From NCBI RefSeq assembly GCF_007828955.1, contig NZ_VIVR01000001.1:2542001-2606000 (forward strand): a stretch of 64,000 nucleotides of DNA. The letters run 5' to 3'. Below the pieces are notes generated by a model that was given only the letters and a program-made list of their open reading frames with translations, had not been told where the DNA came from and made no database searches. Both the position numbers and the translations under genes were made by a program. Positions within the stretch are counted from its first letter, which is position 1. Each line of letters begins with the position of its first letter. This document shows positions 34,935 through 44,416 of the stretch, piece after piece. The DNA comes from Kitasatospora atroaurantiaca (GTDB taxonomy: Bacteria > Actinomycetota > Actinomycetes > Streptomycetales > Streptomycetaceae).

Positions 34935-35579
34935 TCAGCCCTCCTGCAGGTGGCTGAGGTCGTTCCAGACCTCCACGGCGGGCAGCCCGTACTCCCAGGA
35001 CAGCACCGAGAGCGCCGCCGTCCCGAGCTTGAAGCGCTGGGCGTACTCGGGCTGCAGGCCGAGCCAACGGGCCGTCAGGATGCGCAGCAGGTGGCCGTGG
35101 GCGAAGAGCACCACGTCACGGTCGGCTCCGTGCATGGTGGTGGTGTCCGGGTGCGGCACACCGTGCTCGTCGTTGAGCCCGGCGAGGAAGGTGTCGGTCC
35201 GGGCCGCGACCTCGGAGAGCTTCTCGCCGCCGGGCACCCCGTCGCGCCAGATCAGCCAGCCCGGGTGGTCGGTGGCCCGGATGTCGTGGCCGGTGCGGCC
35301 CTCGTACCGGCCGTAGTCCCACTCCATCAGTTCGGGGCGGTCGACGGCCCGGTCGCCGAAGCCGGCCAGTTCGCAGGTCTCCTTGGCCCGGGAGAGCGGG
35401 CTGGTGTAAACGAGGGCGTCGGGCAGGCCGTTCCAGGGCGCCTGCGCCAGCCGTGCGCCGAGCGCACGGGCCATCGCGCGGCCTTCCTCGGTGAGCGGGA
35501 TGTCGGTACGGCCGGTGTGGCGGCCGGTGGCCGACCAGTCGGTCTCGCCGTGCCGGACGAGCACGATGCGGGCGGGCAT
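34935..35579 (-). CDS. Histidine phosphatase family protein
   Basis: 214 residues from ATG 35579, with GAGGAG upstream. It begins [20 protein letters not shown] with the RHG nucleophile motif. [33 protein letters not shown] and the second catalytic His in [20 protein letters not shown] complete the phosphoglycerate-mutase-like active site. At this size it is more likely a phosphatase on a small sugar phosphate or nucleotide than a true mutase. It is divergent from the nuclease-helicase operon, about 150 bases away. Confidence 0.88.
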   Translation of the reverse strand: MPARIVLVRHGETDWSATGRHTGRTDIPLTEEGRAMARALGARLAQAPWNGLPDALVYTSPLSRAKETCELAGFGDRAVDRPELMEWDYGRYEGRTGHDIRATDHPGWLIWRDGVPGGEKLSEVAARTDTFLAGLNDEHGVPHPDTTTMHGADRDVVLFAHGHLLRILTARWLGLQPEYAQRFKLGTAALSVLSWEYGLPAVEVWNDLSHLQEG

Positions 35580-35732
35580 GGGGGGACTCCTCGCAGCTGG
35601 GGTGGCAGTGGCCGGTCTCACCATTGAGTGCCGGGTCCCATGATTCCCTACTCGCCGGTTACCTCCGGGTAGGCCCGGGGCGACGCGTTCCGTCCCGGAT
35701 TGTCGGACCCGGATGCAACACTGGGCCGCACC

Positions 35733-36956
35733 ATGAACGTCTCGCACTTCAGGCAGGCAGAGCCTCCCCCAACCTCCGGCCGGGGGGACCCCCACGCCCA
35801 GCGGCTCTCCGAGCTGCGCGGCCCGGCGCCGCAGCGCAGCCTCGACGCCCGTGCCCTCGCCGCGCTCGCCGCCAATCCGGGCTGCCGCCGCCGTGCCGTG
35901 CTCGACGCCGCAGGCGTCGACAAGGCGGCCGTCGCCCAGCAGCTGGGCCGTCCCGCCCCGTTCGGCCAGTCGCCGTTCGCGATAGCGCGCGGCAACATCT
36001 TCGAGTCCCGCCTCAAGGACGACGGCTATGCGGCACTGCTTGAGCCGCTCCGCCGCCACCTGGGGCTGCCGGCCGACTCGACCCCGCTCACCGTGCCCGA
36101 CCTGCTGCGCCGCGCCACCCCCGCCGTCCGGGCGGAGCGCACCCGCGAGGCCCTGGCCTCCGCCGCGGCCGACCGGTCCGCCTGGACGCTGCTGGACCAC
36201 CCGATGCTCCGGCTCACCGTGGCCGGCAGCCCGGCGTACCTGGAGCCGGACGCCGTGGTGGTGCACGGTGGCCGCTGCACGGTGGTGGAGATCAAGTCGT
36301 TCCCGGTCCTGGACGGCTCCGCCGACCCGGCCAAGGTCGGCGCGGCCGCCCGCCAGGCCGCCGTGTACGTGCTGGCGCTCCAGGAGACGGCGGCCGCGCT
36401 GGCCGGCGGTGCGCTCGACGCGTCGCCGTACGCCGCCCCGGAGTTCCCCGGCAGCCCGGAGCTCAGCGTGCTGCTGGTCTGCCCGAAGGACTTCACCAAC
36501 CGGCCGACGGCCGCGGCGGTGGACATCCGCCGCGAGCTGGCCACGACACGCCGTCAGCTCGCCCGGCTGACGAGGATCGAGCAGCTGCTGGACGCCCTGC
36601 CGCCGGGCACCACCTTCGATCTGGCTCCGGACGAAGCGGGCAGCCCCACGCGGCCCGTCGAGGAGCTCTCCGCCGCCGTGGAGGCGGTCCCGGCCGCCTA
36701 CAGTCCGGACTGCCTCTCCAGCTGCGAGCTCGGCTTCCACTGCCGCGCCCAGGCCCGCTGCGCCGACTCCGTCGAGCAGCTCGGCCGGGGTGTCCGTGGC
36801 GAGCTGGGCAGCATCCGTACGGTCACCGAGGCGCTCGCCGCCGCGACAGGTCAGGCCCGTGAGACAGGCCGGGCCCGGGAATCGGACGAGGCCGCGGCCC
36901 GTCTGGCGTATGCGGCCGCGCTGCGTTCCGAGGCCCTCGGGAGGCCCGTCCGATGA
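35733..36956 (+). CDS. RecB/Cas4-like PD-(D/E)XK nuclease with putative Fe-S cluster
   Basis: 407 residues from ATG 35733 (a TTG at 35700 would add 11). Nuclease core: [20 protein letters not shown] (RecB-type box, Glu91), [11 protein letters not shown] (Asp173), TVVEIKSF (Glu186, Lys188) and [10 protein letters not shown] (Gln208, Tyr212). A lone Cys in [10 protein letters not shown] (Cys51) and a C-terminal cluster Cys327-x3-Cys331-x5-Cys337-x5-Cys343 recall the [4Fe-4S] ligands of Cas4, AddB and Dna2. It would cut DNA, probably single strands or ends. First of three genes joined by ATGA overlaps; the last is a helicase. Identification is by motif only. Confidence 0.8.
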   Translation: MNVSHFRQAEPPPTSGRGDPHAQRLSELRGPAPQRSLDARALAALAANPGCRRRAVLDAAGVDKAAVAQQLGRPAPFGQSPFAIARGNIFESRLKDDGYAALLEPLRRHLGLPADSTPLTVPDLLRRATPAVRAERTREALASAAADRSAWTLLDHPMLRLTVAGSPAYLEPDAVVVHGGRCTVVEIKSFPVLDGSADPAKVGAAARQAAVYVLALQETAAALAGGALDASPYAAPEFPGSPELSVLLVCPKDFTNRPTAAAVDIRRELATTRRQLARLTRIEQLLDALPPGTTFDLAPDEAGSPTRPVEELSAAVEAVPAAYSPDCLSSCELGFHCRAQARCADSVEQLGRGVRGELGSIRTVTEALAAATGQARETGRARESDEAAARLAYAAALRSEALGRPVR

Positions 36957-38548
36957 GTCTGCTCAGCACCATCGCCCGGCTGGAGGCCGTCCGCAGCGGG
37001 CGGGCCGAGCCGCTGGCGACCGTCCGGCACCGGCACCTCTCCGGGCGGCCGATGGTGGTGGTCCCGCTCGCGGCCGCCGGTGAGGCCGGCGCGCCGCTCG
37101 CCGTGCTGCTCGGCACCGACCGCGAGGCGCCCCGCCTGCACATCGTGCCGCAGCCGCTCAACCGCACCCAGCGATTCGACTTCCTGGCCCGCTTCGCCGC
37201 CGATCTGCTCCCCTACCTGGAGTCCTTCGGTGCCGAGGTCGAGCAGATCGAGGGCTCCGAGAAGGACCCGGAGACGGGCGAGAAGACCCAGGTCTTCCGT
37301 GAACTGTGTGCCGACGCCCCGCAGTTGATCGTCCCCAACGGCGGCGCCGTCCAGCACCTGGCACTGCTCGGCCGGTCCACCCGGTTCCGCCGCACCGCCG
37401 AGGATCCCGACCCCGGCGCCTACCCGGCGCCGACTCAGGTGCCGCTGCTGGGCCGCTGGCTGACGCATCTCACCGAGCGCGCACAGGTGCCCGGCTCCAG
37501 CCTGCTGCTCCCGATGACCGGCCTGCTCGCCCGCCACTGGGCGACGGGCCAGAGCCACCTGGAGGACCAGCACCTGGCCGCCCAGCTCGGCTGGCACTCC
37601 CCGCCGCCCGGCCTGACGGGCGCCGAGGCCGCACTGCGGGCGGAGACCGAGCGCGATGCGAACGGGCAGCTCACCCACCCGCCCGCCGGTCCCGCCACCG
37701 ACCCGGCCTTCGACTCGGGCGTCCTGTCCCCCGCGATCACCCGCCACGACGCCGCCCTCGTCGCCTTCCAGCAGGCGTCTCCCGACCAGGCCGAGCGCGC
37801 CGAGCTGCACGTCAAGCAGGCGTCGGAGCAGCTGCACTCCGCCTTGGAGAAGGTCCTCCTGCCCACCTGGCTCGACGTCTGGCACGGCCTCGACCTGCTG
37901 CGCGCGCTGCCCCCGGCCGCCCACCTCGCCGAGCGCTGGGAGAGCGACCGCTGGTCGTACACCGGCCATCGCGACCGCCTCGCCGCCGGGGAGCCCCCGC
38001 AGCCGAAGCAGGACGACGCCGTGACCGCCGCCCGCAAGCTCGCCCAGCGCGAGCGCGAGCAGGCGAGGCTGGACGTCCAGGAGGCGCTGGACGACCCGCT
38101 CGCGATGGCCGAGTGCCGGCTGGCCGGCGAGGCCTTCACCGGGGTGGTCACCGAGGTGACGCCCGCGTACGACACCTCGGGCCGCTCGCCCAAGCCCCGC
38201 CCGCTGGTCACCGTCCGCACGGCCGACCGCCCGCATGCCGACCCGGGCCGCGAGGTGCACCGGGCACCTCAGGCCGGGGCAGGGCCGGCGGCGCAGAAGG
38301 CGCTGATCGTCGGCTCCGACCCGGCCGAGGGCACGATCACCGTCCGGGTCACCTCCGGGATGGGTCGGAAGAAGGAGCCCGAGCCGGGCACCGTGCCCGA
38401 GCCCGGCGACCGGATCACCTTCACCCTCTTCGAGCTGACGCCCCGCCGGTCCGCCCCGCTCCCCGAGCCGGACGACACCCCCTGGACGCACGGCGGCCCG
38501 CCCGGCGCCATCGAGCATTCGCCTACCGCCACCGAAGAGTGGGAATGA
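36953..38548 (+). CDS. Unknown protein of the nuclease-helicase operon
   Basis: 531 residues from ATG 36953, overlapping the nuclease stop by four bases, with GGGAGG upstream. No family recognised. Residues about 1-200 are mixed alpha/beta ([60 protein letters not shown]). The middle is helical ([20 protein letters not shown]). The segment 330-385 is highly charged and coiled-coil-like ([20 protein letters not shown]). From about 390 a beta-rich stretch ([45 protein letters not shown]) looks like an OB fold that could bind nucleic acid. Obligate co-translation with nuclease and helicase suggests a subunit or loader of one complex. Confidence 0.78.
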   Translation: MSLLSTIARLEAVRSGRAEPLATVRHRHLSGRPMVVVPLAAAGEAGAPLAVLLGTDREAPRLHIVPQPLNRTQRFDFLARFAADLLPYLESFGAEVEQIEGSEKDPETGEKTQVFRELCADAPQLIVPNGGAVQHLALLGRSTRFRRTAEDPDPGAYPAPTQVPLLGRWLTHLTERAQVPGSSLLLPMTGLLARHWATGQSHLEDQHLAAQLGWHSPPPGLTGAEAALRAETERDANGQLTHPPAGPATDPAFDSGVLSPAITRHDAALVAFQQASPDQAERAELHVKQASEQLHSALEKVLLPTWLDVWHGLDLLRALPPAAHLAERWESDRWSYTGHRDRLAAGEPPQPKQDDAVTAARKLAQREREQARLDVQEALDDPLAMAECRLAGEAFTGVVTEVTPAYDTSGRSPKPRPLVTVRTADRPHADPGREVHRAPQAGAGPAAQKALIVGSDPAEGTITVRVTSGMGRKKEPEPGTVPEPGDRITFTLFELTPRRSAPLPEPDDTPWTHGGPPGAIEHSPTATEEWE

Positions 38549-39957
38549 CCAGCACCATGACTACCGGCCCGGACGGCTCCGCCGTCCTCAAGGCTCCCGC
38601 CGCCCCCGAGGCGCCCATCGCCCCCGGCGTCGCCGCCGACGCCGCCGTGGCCGCGATCCTGGACGCCACCGTCCATCCCTCCCCCGGCGCCCCGCGCGGG
38701 GTGGTGGTCGACTCCCCGCCCGGCGCGGGCAAGTCCACCCTGGTGGTGAAGGCCGCCCGGGAGCTGGTCGGGGCCGGCGAGCGCCTGATGATCGTCGCCC
38801 AGACCAACAGCCAGGTGGACGACCTGGTCGACCGCCTGGCCGAGAAGGGCCCGGACCTGACCATCGGGCGCCTGCACGCGAGCGACTCCCACCCCGCCCC
38901 CGAGGCGCTGCGGCACGCCAATGTCACCCCGTCCGACAAGGTCAGCGCCCTGCTGGAGCACGATGTGGTGGTCTCCACGGCCGCCAAGTGGCAGTGGGTC
39001 AAGACCGAGGCCCCGTGGCGGCACGCGATCGTGGACGAGGCGTACCAGATGCGCTCCGACGCGCTGCTCGCCGTCGCCCGGCTCTTCGAGCGGGCGCTGT
39101 TCGTGGGGGACCCGGGCCAGCTCGACCCGTTCACCGTGGTCGGCACCGACCAGTGGGCCGGGCTCTCGTACGATCCGTCGAGCAGCGCGGTGGTCACCCT
39201 GCTCGCACACAACCCGGCGATCCGCCCGCACCGGCTGCCGGTCTCCTGGCGGCTGCCGCACAGCGCGGCGCCGTTGATCTCCGCCGCCTTCTACCCGTAC
39301 ACGCCGTTCCGCTCCGGTACCGGTCCCGGTGAGCGGCTGCTGACCGCCTCCGTCCGCCCGGACGGTTCCGCCGTGGACACCGCGATCGACGAGGCCGCCG
39401 AGCACGGCTGGGCGCTGCTGGAGCTGCCCGCGCGGCACACCGTCCGGACGGACCCGCAGGCGGTGGCCGCCGTCGCGGCCACCGTCCGGCGCCTGCTCGA
39501 CCGCGGGCTGACCGCGCACTCCGAGCAGGGGTCCGCCCCGCTCACCCCGGGCCGGATCGCCGTCGGCACCGCCCACCGGGACCAGGCGGCCGCCGTCCGG
39601 GCGGCGCTCACGGGGCTCGGCGTTCCGGTCGATGCGGCCGCCGGCCCGGCCGTCACCGTGGACACCGCCAACCGGCTGCAGGGGCGCGAGTACGACGTCA
39701 CCGTGGTCCTGCACCCGCTCTCGGGGCGGCCGGACGCCACCGCGTTCCATCTGGAGACCGGCCGGCTCTGTGTGCTCGCCTCGCGGCACCGGCACGCCTG
39801 CATCGTGGTCGCCCGGGCCGGGATCGCGGAGCTGCTGGACGAGCACCCGGCGACGGAGCCGGTGCAGCTCGGCGTCACGGTGAAGTTCCCGGACGGCTGG
39901 GAGGCCAACCATGCCGTCCTCGCCCACCTCGGCGAGCATCGCGTTCGGCTCGCCTGA
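38545..39957 (+). CDS. UPF1/Dna2-like superfamily 1 helicase
   Basis: 470 residues from ATG 38545, overlapping the previous stop by four bases. Helicase motifs: Walker A DSPPGAGKSTLVVKAA (residues 56-71), Ia AQTNSQVDDLVDRLAE, Walker B HAIVDEAYQM, III FVGDPGQLDPFTVV, IV LPVSWRLPHSAAP, V DTANRLQGREYDVTVV, VI CVLASRHRHACIVVAR. That order and spacing is SF1B UPF1/Dna2-like. It is compact, with no N-terminal accessory domain, consistent with the nuclease being supplied by the separate first gene. Predicted to unwind DNA or RNA 5' to 3'. Last gene of the three-gene operon. Confidence 0.87.
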   Translation: MTSTMTTGPDGSAVLKAPAAPEAPIAPGVAADAAVAAILDATVHPSPGAPRGVVVDSPPGAGKSTLVVKAARELVGAGERLMIVAQTNSQVDDLVDRLAEKGPDLTIGRLHASDSHPAPEALRHANVTPSDKVSALLEHDVVVSTAAKWQWVKTEAPWRHAIVDEAYQMRSDALLAVARLFERALFVGDPGQLDPFTVVGTDQWAGLSYDPSSSAVVTLLAHNPAIRPHRLPVSWRLPHSAAPLISAAFYPYTPFRSGTGPGERLLTASVRPDGSAVDTAIDEAAEHGWALLELPARHTVRTDPQAVAAVAATVRRLLDRGLTAHSEQGSAPLTPGRIAVGTAHRDQAAAVRAALTGLGVPVDAAAGPAVTVDTANRLQGREYDVTVVLHPLSGRPDATAFHLETGRLCVLASRHRHACIVVARAGIAELLDEHPATEPVQLGVTVKFPDGWEANHAVLAHLGEHRVRLA

Positions 39958-40104
39958 CCCGGCCGGGGCGCACGGCCCGGGAATAGCGCCCGCACGCACA
40001 CCGTTCCGCTACCGGTCACCGCCGCGCGACAATGGACGGCGGTAAATACCGGCTGCCCATGCCCCGAGGGCAGCCGTCACCCATCACCCCGGAGGTGTCC
40101 ACCG

Positions 40105-40530
40105 ATGCCCGACCGCCACTCACCGGTCTCCGACCAGAGCGGCCAGCACGGCCAGAGCACCCCGTCCCCGACCGCGCCGGCCGTACCGGGCCCCGCCAAC
40201 CCCGTCCGCCGGCTGCGCCCGGCCCAGCTGCTGTTCGAACCGCAGGCCGACGAGCCCGAGCCCGAGCGCTTCTTCGACCTGGAGTCGATCGACGACCCGG
40301 CCGAACTGCTCCGCCGCTCCACCGAGTTGACCCTGGCCTTCCGCGCCGCCGCCGAGCGCGCCACCGACTTCCAGGCCATCGCCGCCGCCCAGCTCGCCGA
40401 CACCCGGCGCTTCGACGCCCTGTCCCCCGCCGAGATCGCCGCCCGCGTCGACTGGACGCCCGACTACGCGGCCCGGATGGTCGAGTACGGCCAGAGCCTG
40501 CTGAAGCAGCACCGCAACGGCGAGCGCTGA
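40105..40530 (+). CDS. Hypothetical protein with HTH-like C terminus
   Basis: 141 residues from ATG 40105, with GGAGG ten bases upstream. The first 40 residues are disordered (Ser, Pro, Gln). The rest is predicted helical and acidic: FFDLESIDDPAELLRRSTEL, AAERATDFQAIAAAQLADTR, then LSPAEIAARVDWTPDYAARM, which has helix-turn-helix character. No family recognised. It lies 147 bases after the helicase gene on the same strand, so it may or may not belong to that operon. Confidence 0.72.
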   Translation: MPDRHSPVSDQSGQHGQSTPSPTAPAVPGPANPVRRLRPAQLLFEPQADEPEPERFFDLESIDDPAELLRRSTELTLAFRAAAERATDFQAIAAAQLADTRRFDALSPAEIAARVDWTPDYAARMVEYGQSLLKQHRNGER

Positions 40531-40670
40531 CCGGCGCCCCACGGCCGCACCGCAGGCTGGCCACTGGCATATGCGCGTGGGATGGGAAGGGTACGCCCCC
40601 GCCCCCCGCACTGTCCGGCAAACGAGGCTTTCCCTCCGCGCAGGCCCCGCCTCGCGCCAATCTGCTGTGC

Positions 40671-41261
40671 GTGGACATCTGGACGTATCAATCCGTGGAG
40701 TACGTCACCGTGGCCGGGGAGTCCTGGCTGGCCTCCGCGAGTGAGTACCCGCGCAGCATGCGCGCCCTGTGGGAGTCACGCCCCTGGGCACCCTCGGTCC
40801 TGCCCTGCGGCCGCGTCTTCGACGTGATCAGCATGCCGTCGCTGTTCGGGCGCAAGGTGCTGGACGAGCTGTGGGCCTCCGGTCCGGGCTGCGGCCCGGT
40901 CGCGTCGTTCCGCGGCCGTACCCTGCTGTTCGTCCAGCCGGGCGCGGCGCCTCGGCTGCGGACCCTGCTGGCCTGGGAGGAGTGGGCCCGCGAGGTTCCG
41001 CCGCTGCTCTGCCACGGCCTGGGCGACGCGGTGACCGTCCCGCCCGTGCAGCGGATGGTGGACGCGCCGGACTCCCCCGGCCAGGGGGCCGGCCGCTGGA
41101 TCGTGGCTCCCGACACCAAAGAGCCGTGGCTGCCGGGGGCCGCCGTGGTGCTCTGGGCATGCGTCCGCGCCTCCCGGGGCGCGGTGTCCACCCCGCGCGA
41201 GCTCCCGGAGGCCGACCCGTCGACCCCCGGCGCGCCGCTGTACCCACTCCCGTCCGCCTGA
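40671..41261 (+). CDS. Hypothetical protein, primase/polymerase-like annotation group
   Basis: 196 residues from GTG 40671 (a GTG at 40695 is an alternative; neither has a good ribosome binding site). Features: SVLPCGRVFDVISMPSLFGR, GPVASFRGRTLLFVQPGAAP, LAWEEWAREVPPLLCHGLGD, VTVPP, and a C-terminal GRWIVAPDTKEPWLPGAAVV. This is a recurrent streptomycete protein type sometimes labelled bifunctional DNA primase/polymerase, although catalytic residues cannot be identified here. The pattern of its middle resembles the gene at 32457-32930. Function unknown. A tRNA-Lys gene follows. Confidence 0.65.
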   Translation: MDIWTYQSVEYVTVAGESWLASASEYPRSMRALWESRPWAPSVLPCGRVFDVISMPSLFGRKVLDELWASGPGCGPVASFRGRTLLFVQPGAAPRLRTLLAWEEWAREVPPLLCHGLGDAVTVPPVQRMVDAPDSPGQGAGRWIVAPDTKEPWLPGAAVVLWACVRASRGAVSTPRELPEADPSTPGAPLYPLPSA

Positions 41262-41285
41262 ACCACCGCCCGGCGGTATTCGATT

Positions 41286-41314
41286 TTGGCTCCGCCCGAC
41301 CCCGCTGCTAGAGT
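41286..41314 (+). promoter_or_regulatory. Promoter of first tRNA-Lys gene
   Basis: TTGGCT (41286-41291), a 17-bp spacer and TAGAGT (41309-41314), ending 15 bases before the mature tRNA. Good spacing for a housekeeping sigma factor. Confidence 0.6.
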
Positions 41315-41321
41315 TTTCTCT

Positions 41322-41410
41322 GTCAGCAGGCGCCGCTAGCTCAGTTGGTTAGAGCAGCTGACTCTTAATCAGCGGGTCCGGGGTTCGAGTCCCTGGCGGC
41401 GCACAGACAG
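41322..41410 (+). repeat. 89-bp direct repeat around tRNA-Lys, copy 1
   Basis: Identical to 44455-44543. It includes eight bases before the tRNA (GTCAGCAG) and seven after (CAGACAG); outside these limits the sequences differ. Consistent with an old duplication kept by gene conversion or selection. Confidence 0.9.
41330..41403 (+). tRNA. tRNA-Lys (CUU), copy 1
   Basis: Acceptor stem GCGCCGC (41330-41336) pairs with GCGGCGC (41396-41402), discriminator A. D arm AGCTCAGTTGGTTAGAGC; anticodon loop CTCTTAA with CTT between GCTGA and TCAGC; T loop GGGTTCGAGTCCC. CCA is not encoded (ACAG follows). Identical to the second copy 3.1 kb away. Confidence 0.97.
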
Positions 41411-41411
41411 C

Positions 41412-41443
41412 GAGAGGCCCTCCGCGCAAGCGGGGGGCCTCTC
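41412..41443. terminator. Terminator after tRNA-Lys copy 1
   Basis: GAGAGGCCCTCCGC (41412-41425) pairs with GCGGGGGGCCTCTC (41430-41443) with one G-T pair and a GCAA tetraloop, followed by GGCGTTTCC. It lies between the tRNA and the convergent pgi stop. Confidence 0.8.
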
Positions 41444-41529
41444 GGCGTTTCCGAGCCCGGGCCGCCCGGGCGTGGGCCGCGCCGATCAGCGCGGCCCACG
41501 TCCTGAAGCACCCGTCCCGCGACCCGCCG

Positions 41530-43191
41530 TCAGCGGCCCCGCAGCGAGCGGTAGTCCGCGACCAGCGCGGCGGTGGAGCTGTCCAGCGCCTCCGCGCCCT
41601 CACCGGTGAGCAGCACAGGCTCGATCCGCTTGGCGAGGACCTTGCCGAGCTCGACGCCCCACTGGTCGAAGGAGTCGACGTTCCAGACCGCGCCCTGGAC
41701 GAAGACCTTGTGCTCGTACAGCGCGATCAGCTGGCCGAGCACCGACGGGGTGAGCTCGGCCGCCAGGATGGTGGTGGTCGGGTGGTTGCCCTTGAAGGTC
41801 TTGTGCGGCACCAGGCGGGCCGGCACGCCCTCGGCCGCGACCTCCTGCGGGGTCTTGCCGAAGGCCAGCGCCTGGGTCTGCGCGAAGAAGTTGGCCATCA
41901 GCAGGTCGTGCTGCGCCACCAGCCCGGAGGGCAGGTCGCCGACCGGCTTCGCGAAGCCGATGAAGTCGGCCGGGATCATCTTCGTTCCCTGGTGCAGCAG
42001 CTGGTAGTACGCGTGCTGCCCGTTGGTCCCCGGCGTGCCCCAGACCACCGGCCCGGTCTGCCAGGTGACCGGGTTCCCCTCCCGGTCCACCGACTTGCCG
42101 TTGGACTCCATGTCCAGCTGCTGCAGGTACGCGGTGAACTTCGACAGGTAGTGGGAGTAGGGCAGCACCGCGTGCGACTGGGCGTCGAAGAACTCGCCGT
42201 ACCAGACCCCGAGCAGGCCCAGCAGCAGCGGCACGTTCTCCTCCGCGGGCGCGGTCCGGAAGTGCTCGTCCACCAGCCGGAAGCCCGCCAGCATCTCGCG
42301 GAACCGCTCGGGGCCGATCGCGATCATCAGCGAGAGGCCGATGGCCGAGTCGTACGAGTAGCGGCCGCCCACCCAGTCCCAGAACTCGAACATGTTCGCC
42401 ACGTCGATGCCGAAGTCGGCGACGCCCTCGGCGTTGGTGGAGAGCGCCACGAAGTGCTTGGCCACCGCGTCCTGGCCGGCACCCAGCTGCCCGAGCAGCC
42501 ACTCCCGCGCCGAGGTCGCGTTGGTGATGGTCTCGATCGTGGTGAAGGTCTTCGAGGCCACGATGAACAGCGTCTCGGCGGCGTCCAGGTCACGGACGGC
42601 CTCGTGCAGGTCCGCGCCGTCCACGTTGGACACGAAGCGCACGTCCAGGTCCCGCTGGGTGTACGAGCGCAGCACCTCGTACGCCATCGCCGGGCCGAGG
42701 TCCGAGCCGCCGATGCCGATGTTCACGACCGTCCGGATGCGCTTGCCGGTGTACCCGGTCCACTCGCCCGAGCGGACCCGGTCGGAGAACGCGGCCATCT
42801 TGTCCAGCACCGCGTGCACGGCCGGCACCACGTTCTCGCCGTCGACCTCGATCACCGCGTCACCCGGGGCGCGCAGCGCGGTGTGCAGCACCGCCCGGTC
42901 CTCGGTGATGTTGATCTTCTCGCCCCGGAACATCGCGTCCCGCAGCTCGGCCACACCCGTCGCCGCCGCCAACTCGCGCAGCAGTACCAGCGTCTCGTCC
43001 GTCACCAGCTGCTTCGAGTAGTCGACCAGCAGGTCACCCACCCGCAGCGAGTAGCGCCGCCCGCGCTCCGGATCGGCGGCGAACAGCTCGCGCAGGTGCT
43101 GCTCGCCGAGTTCCTCGCGGTGCTTGGCCAGCGCCGCCCACTGCGGCAGACGATCGAGCGGGGTACGGATGGTGGCGTGGTTCGCCGTCAT
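41530..43191 (-). CDS. pgi: Glucose-6-phosphate isomerase
   Basis: 553 residues from ATG 43191, with AAGGAGC upstream. Signatures: [20 protein letters not shown] near residue 155, [40 protein letters not shown] and near the C terminus [20 protein letters not shown]. It interconverts glucose-6-phosphate and fructose-6-phosphate as a cytoplasmic dimer at the head of glycolysis and the pentose phosphate branch. Monocistronic. The 295-base divergent region upstream carries three regularly spaced GACGTC sites shared with the oxidoreductase gene. Confidence 0.97.
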   Translation of the reverse strand: MTANHATIRTPLDRLPQWAALAKHREELGEQHLRELFAADPERGRRYSLRVGDLLVDYSKQLVTDETLVLLRELAAATGVAELRDAMFRGEKINITEDRAVLHTALRAPGDAVIEVDGENVVPAVHAVLDKMAAFSDRVRSGEWTGYTGKRIRTVVNIGIGGSDLGPAMAYEVLRSYTQRDLDVRFVSNVDGADLHEAVRDLDAAETLFIVASKTFTTIETITNATSAREWLLGQLGAGQDAVAKHFVALSTNAEGVADFGIDVANMFEFWDWVGGRYSYDSAIGLSLMIAIGPERFREMLAGFRLVDEHFRTAPAEENVPLLLGLLGVWYGEFFDAQSHAVLPYSHYLSKFTAYLQQLDMESNGKSVDREGNPVTWQTGPVVWGTPGTNGQHAYYQLLHQGTKMIPADFIGFAKPVGDLPSGLVAQHDLLMANFFAQTQALAFGKTPQEVAAEGVPARLVPHKTFKGNHPTTTILAAELTPSVLGQLIALYEHKVFVQGAVWNVDSFDQWGVELGKVLAKRIEPVLLTGEGAEALDSSTAALVADYRSLRGR

Positions 43192-43327
43192 CGGTTGCTC
43201 CTTGAGTCATCCGGTTGTACAGATACCGGCAGGGGCCCAGCGGGAGGGTTGCGCGAGGTCTGGCGGTACAGAGAGTGGTGCGCCGACTCCGTTGACGGCC
43301 TGCCCCGGGCAAGCCTACGCGCCTGGC

Positions 43328-43383
43328 GTGACGTCACCGGCCTGCCGAGCCCGACGTCATCTGCGCGTTGGGGTGACGTCACC
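43328..43383. promoter_or_regulatory. Three phased GACGTC sites between pgi and the oxidoreductase gene
   Basis: GTGACGTCACC at 43328-43338, CCGACGTCATC centred on 43353-43358, and GGTGACGTCACC at 43372-43383. The GACGTC cores start 23 and 22 bases apart, about two helical turns, so a protein could bind all three on one face. The two outer sites are fully palindromic TGACGTCA. The regulator is unknown. Confidence 0.6.
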
Positions 43384-43420
43384 TGCAGAACATTCCGTCG
43401 GCGCGGCGAGCCGGTTCGGC

Positions 43421-43450
43421 CTTGACCTCAAGCGGCCTTCAACTTGCACA
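43421..43450 (+). promoter_or_regulatory. Possible MerR-type promoter of the oxidoreductase gene
   Basis: CTTGACCTCAAG (43421-43432) followed by CTTCAACTTG forms a partly symmetric element with a TTGACC -35, as in SoxR/MerR-family promoters that often drive quinone oxidoreductases. The right half diverges from consensus and no regulator gene is adjacent. Confidence 0.3.
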
Positions 43451-43486
43451 GTGGTGGCCGGACCTGACGAAGAGGAGATCCTCACC

Positions 43487-44407
43487 ATGCTGGCATCGGC
43501 ATTCTCGGAGCCCGGCGGCCCCGACGTCCTGCATGTGGTCGAGCTGCCCGTCCCGGCGCCCGGGCCCGGCGAGGTGCTGGTCAAGGTGCTCGCCGCCGGG
43601 ATCCAGCCCGCGGACGCCGCCGTCCGCTCCGGCTGGAGCCCGCCCGGCGCCACGATCGTGCTGCCCGCCGTTCCCGGCAACGAGTTCGCCGGGGTGGTCG
43701 AGCAGCTCGGCGCGGGCAGCTTCGGGTGGGAGGTAGGAGACGAGGTCCTCGGGTTCCGGCTGCTCGGCGGCCATGCCCAGTACATCACCGTGTCCGGCGA
43801 CCACCTGGTCGGCAAGCCCGCCGCGATGCCCTGGGAGGAGGCCGGGTCGCTCTCCGCCTCCGGGCAGACCGCGCATGTGGCCCTCACCGAGCTCAAGGTC
43901 CGCTCGGGCGAGACCGTCCTGATCCACGGCGCCTCCGGCGGGGTCGGCACCGTCGCCGTCCAGCTCGCCCGCGCCTGGGGCGCCAAGGTGATCGGCACCG
44001 CGAGCGAGCGCAACCACGACTACCTGCGGGAGCTGGGCGCCGTCCCGGTCACGTACGGCCCGGGGCTGGCCGACCGGGTCCGCGCCGTCGCGCCGGACGG
44101 TGTGGACGCCGCCCTGGACGCCGCCGGGCGCGGTGCCCTCGACGCCTCCGTCGAGCTGGTGGCAGAGCGCGATCGGATCGGCACCATCGTCGACTACGAG
44201 GCCGCCCGGCGCCTCGGCGTACGCGGGCTGCGCGGCCCCCGCACCGCCGCCCGCCTCGCCGAGCTGGTCGAGCTCTGGGAGGCCGGCGGCCTTCAGCTGG
44301 AGATCGCCGCGACCTTCCCGCTCGCCCGCGCCGCCGACGCCCACCGGCTCGTCGAGGCCGGTCACGTCCGCGGCAAGGCCGTGATCACACCGTGGGTCTC
44401 GGAGTAG
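43487..44407 (+). CDS. NADP-dependent quinone oxidoreductase-like MDR protein
   Basis: 306 residues from ATG 43487, with AGAGGAG upstream. Medium-chain dehydrogenase/reductase of the zinc-free quinone reductase branch. It shows VVELPVPAPGPGEVLVKVLA at the N terminus, VLPAVPGNEFAGVVEQLG, then the Rossmann motif GETVLIHGASGGVGTVAVQL near residue 145 and a truncated C-terminal catalytic part ending AHRLVEAGHVRGKAVITPWV. The structural-zinc cysteines are absent. It reduces quinones or enones with NADPH, probably in redox stress. It is divergent from pgi. Confidence 0.87.
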   Translation: MLASAFSEPGGPDVLHVVELPVPAPGPGEVLVKVLAAGIQPADAAVRSGWSPPGATIVLPAVPGNEFAGVVEQLGAGSFGWEVGDEVLGFRLLGGHAQYITVSGDHLVGKPAAMPWEEAGSLSASGQTAHVALTELKVRSGETVLIHGASGGVGTVAVQLARAWGAKVIGTASERNHDYLRELGAVPVTYGPGLADRVRAVAPDGVDAALDAAGRGALDASVELVAERDRIGTIVDYEAARRLGVRGLRGPRTAARLAELVELWEAGGLQLEIAATFPLARAADAHRLVEAGHVRGKAVITPWVSE

Positions 44408-44416
44408 CCGACCCGA

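Noticed and set aside
43421..43450. Strong SoxR box before the oxidoreductase gene
   Set aside because: Only the left half fits CCTCAAG; the right half departs from the palindrome, so it is kept only as a low-confidence MerR-like promoter.
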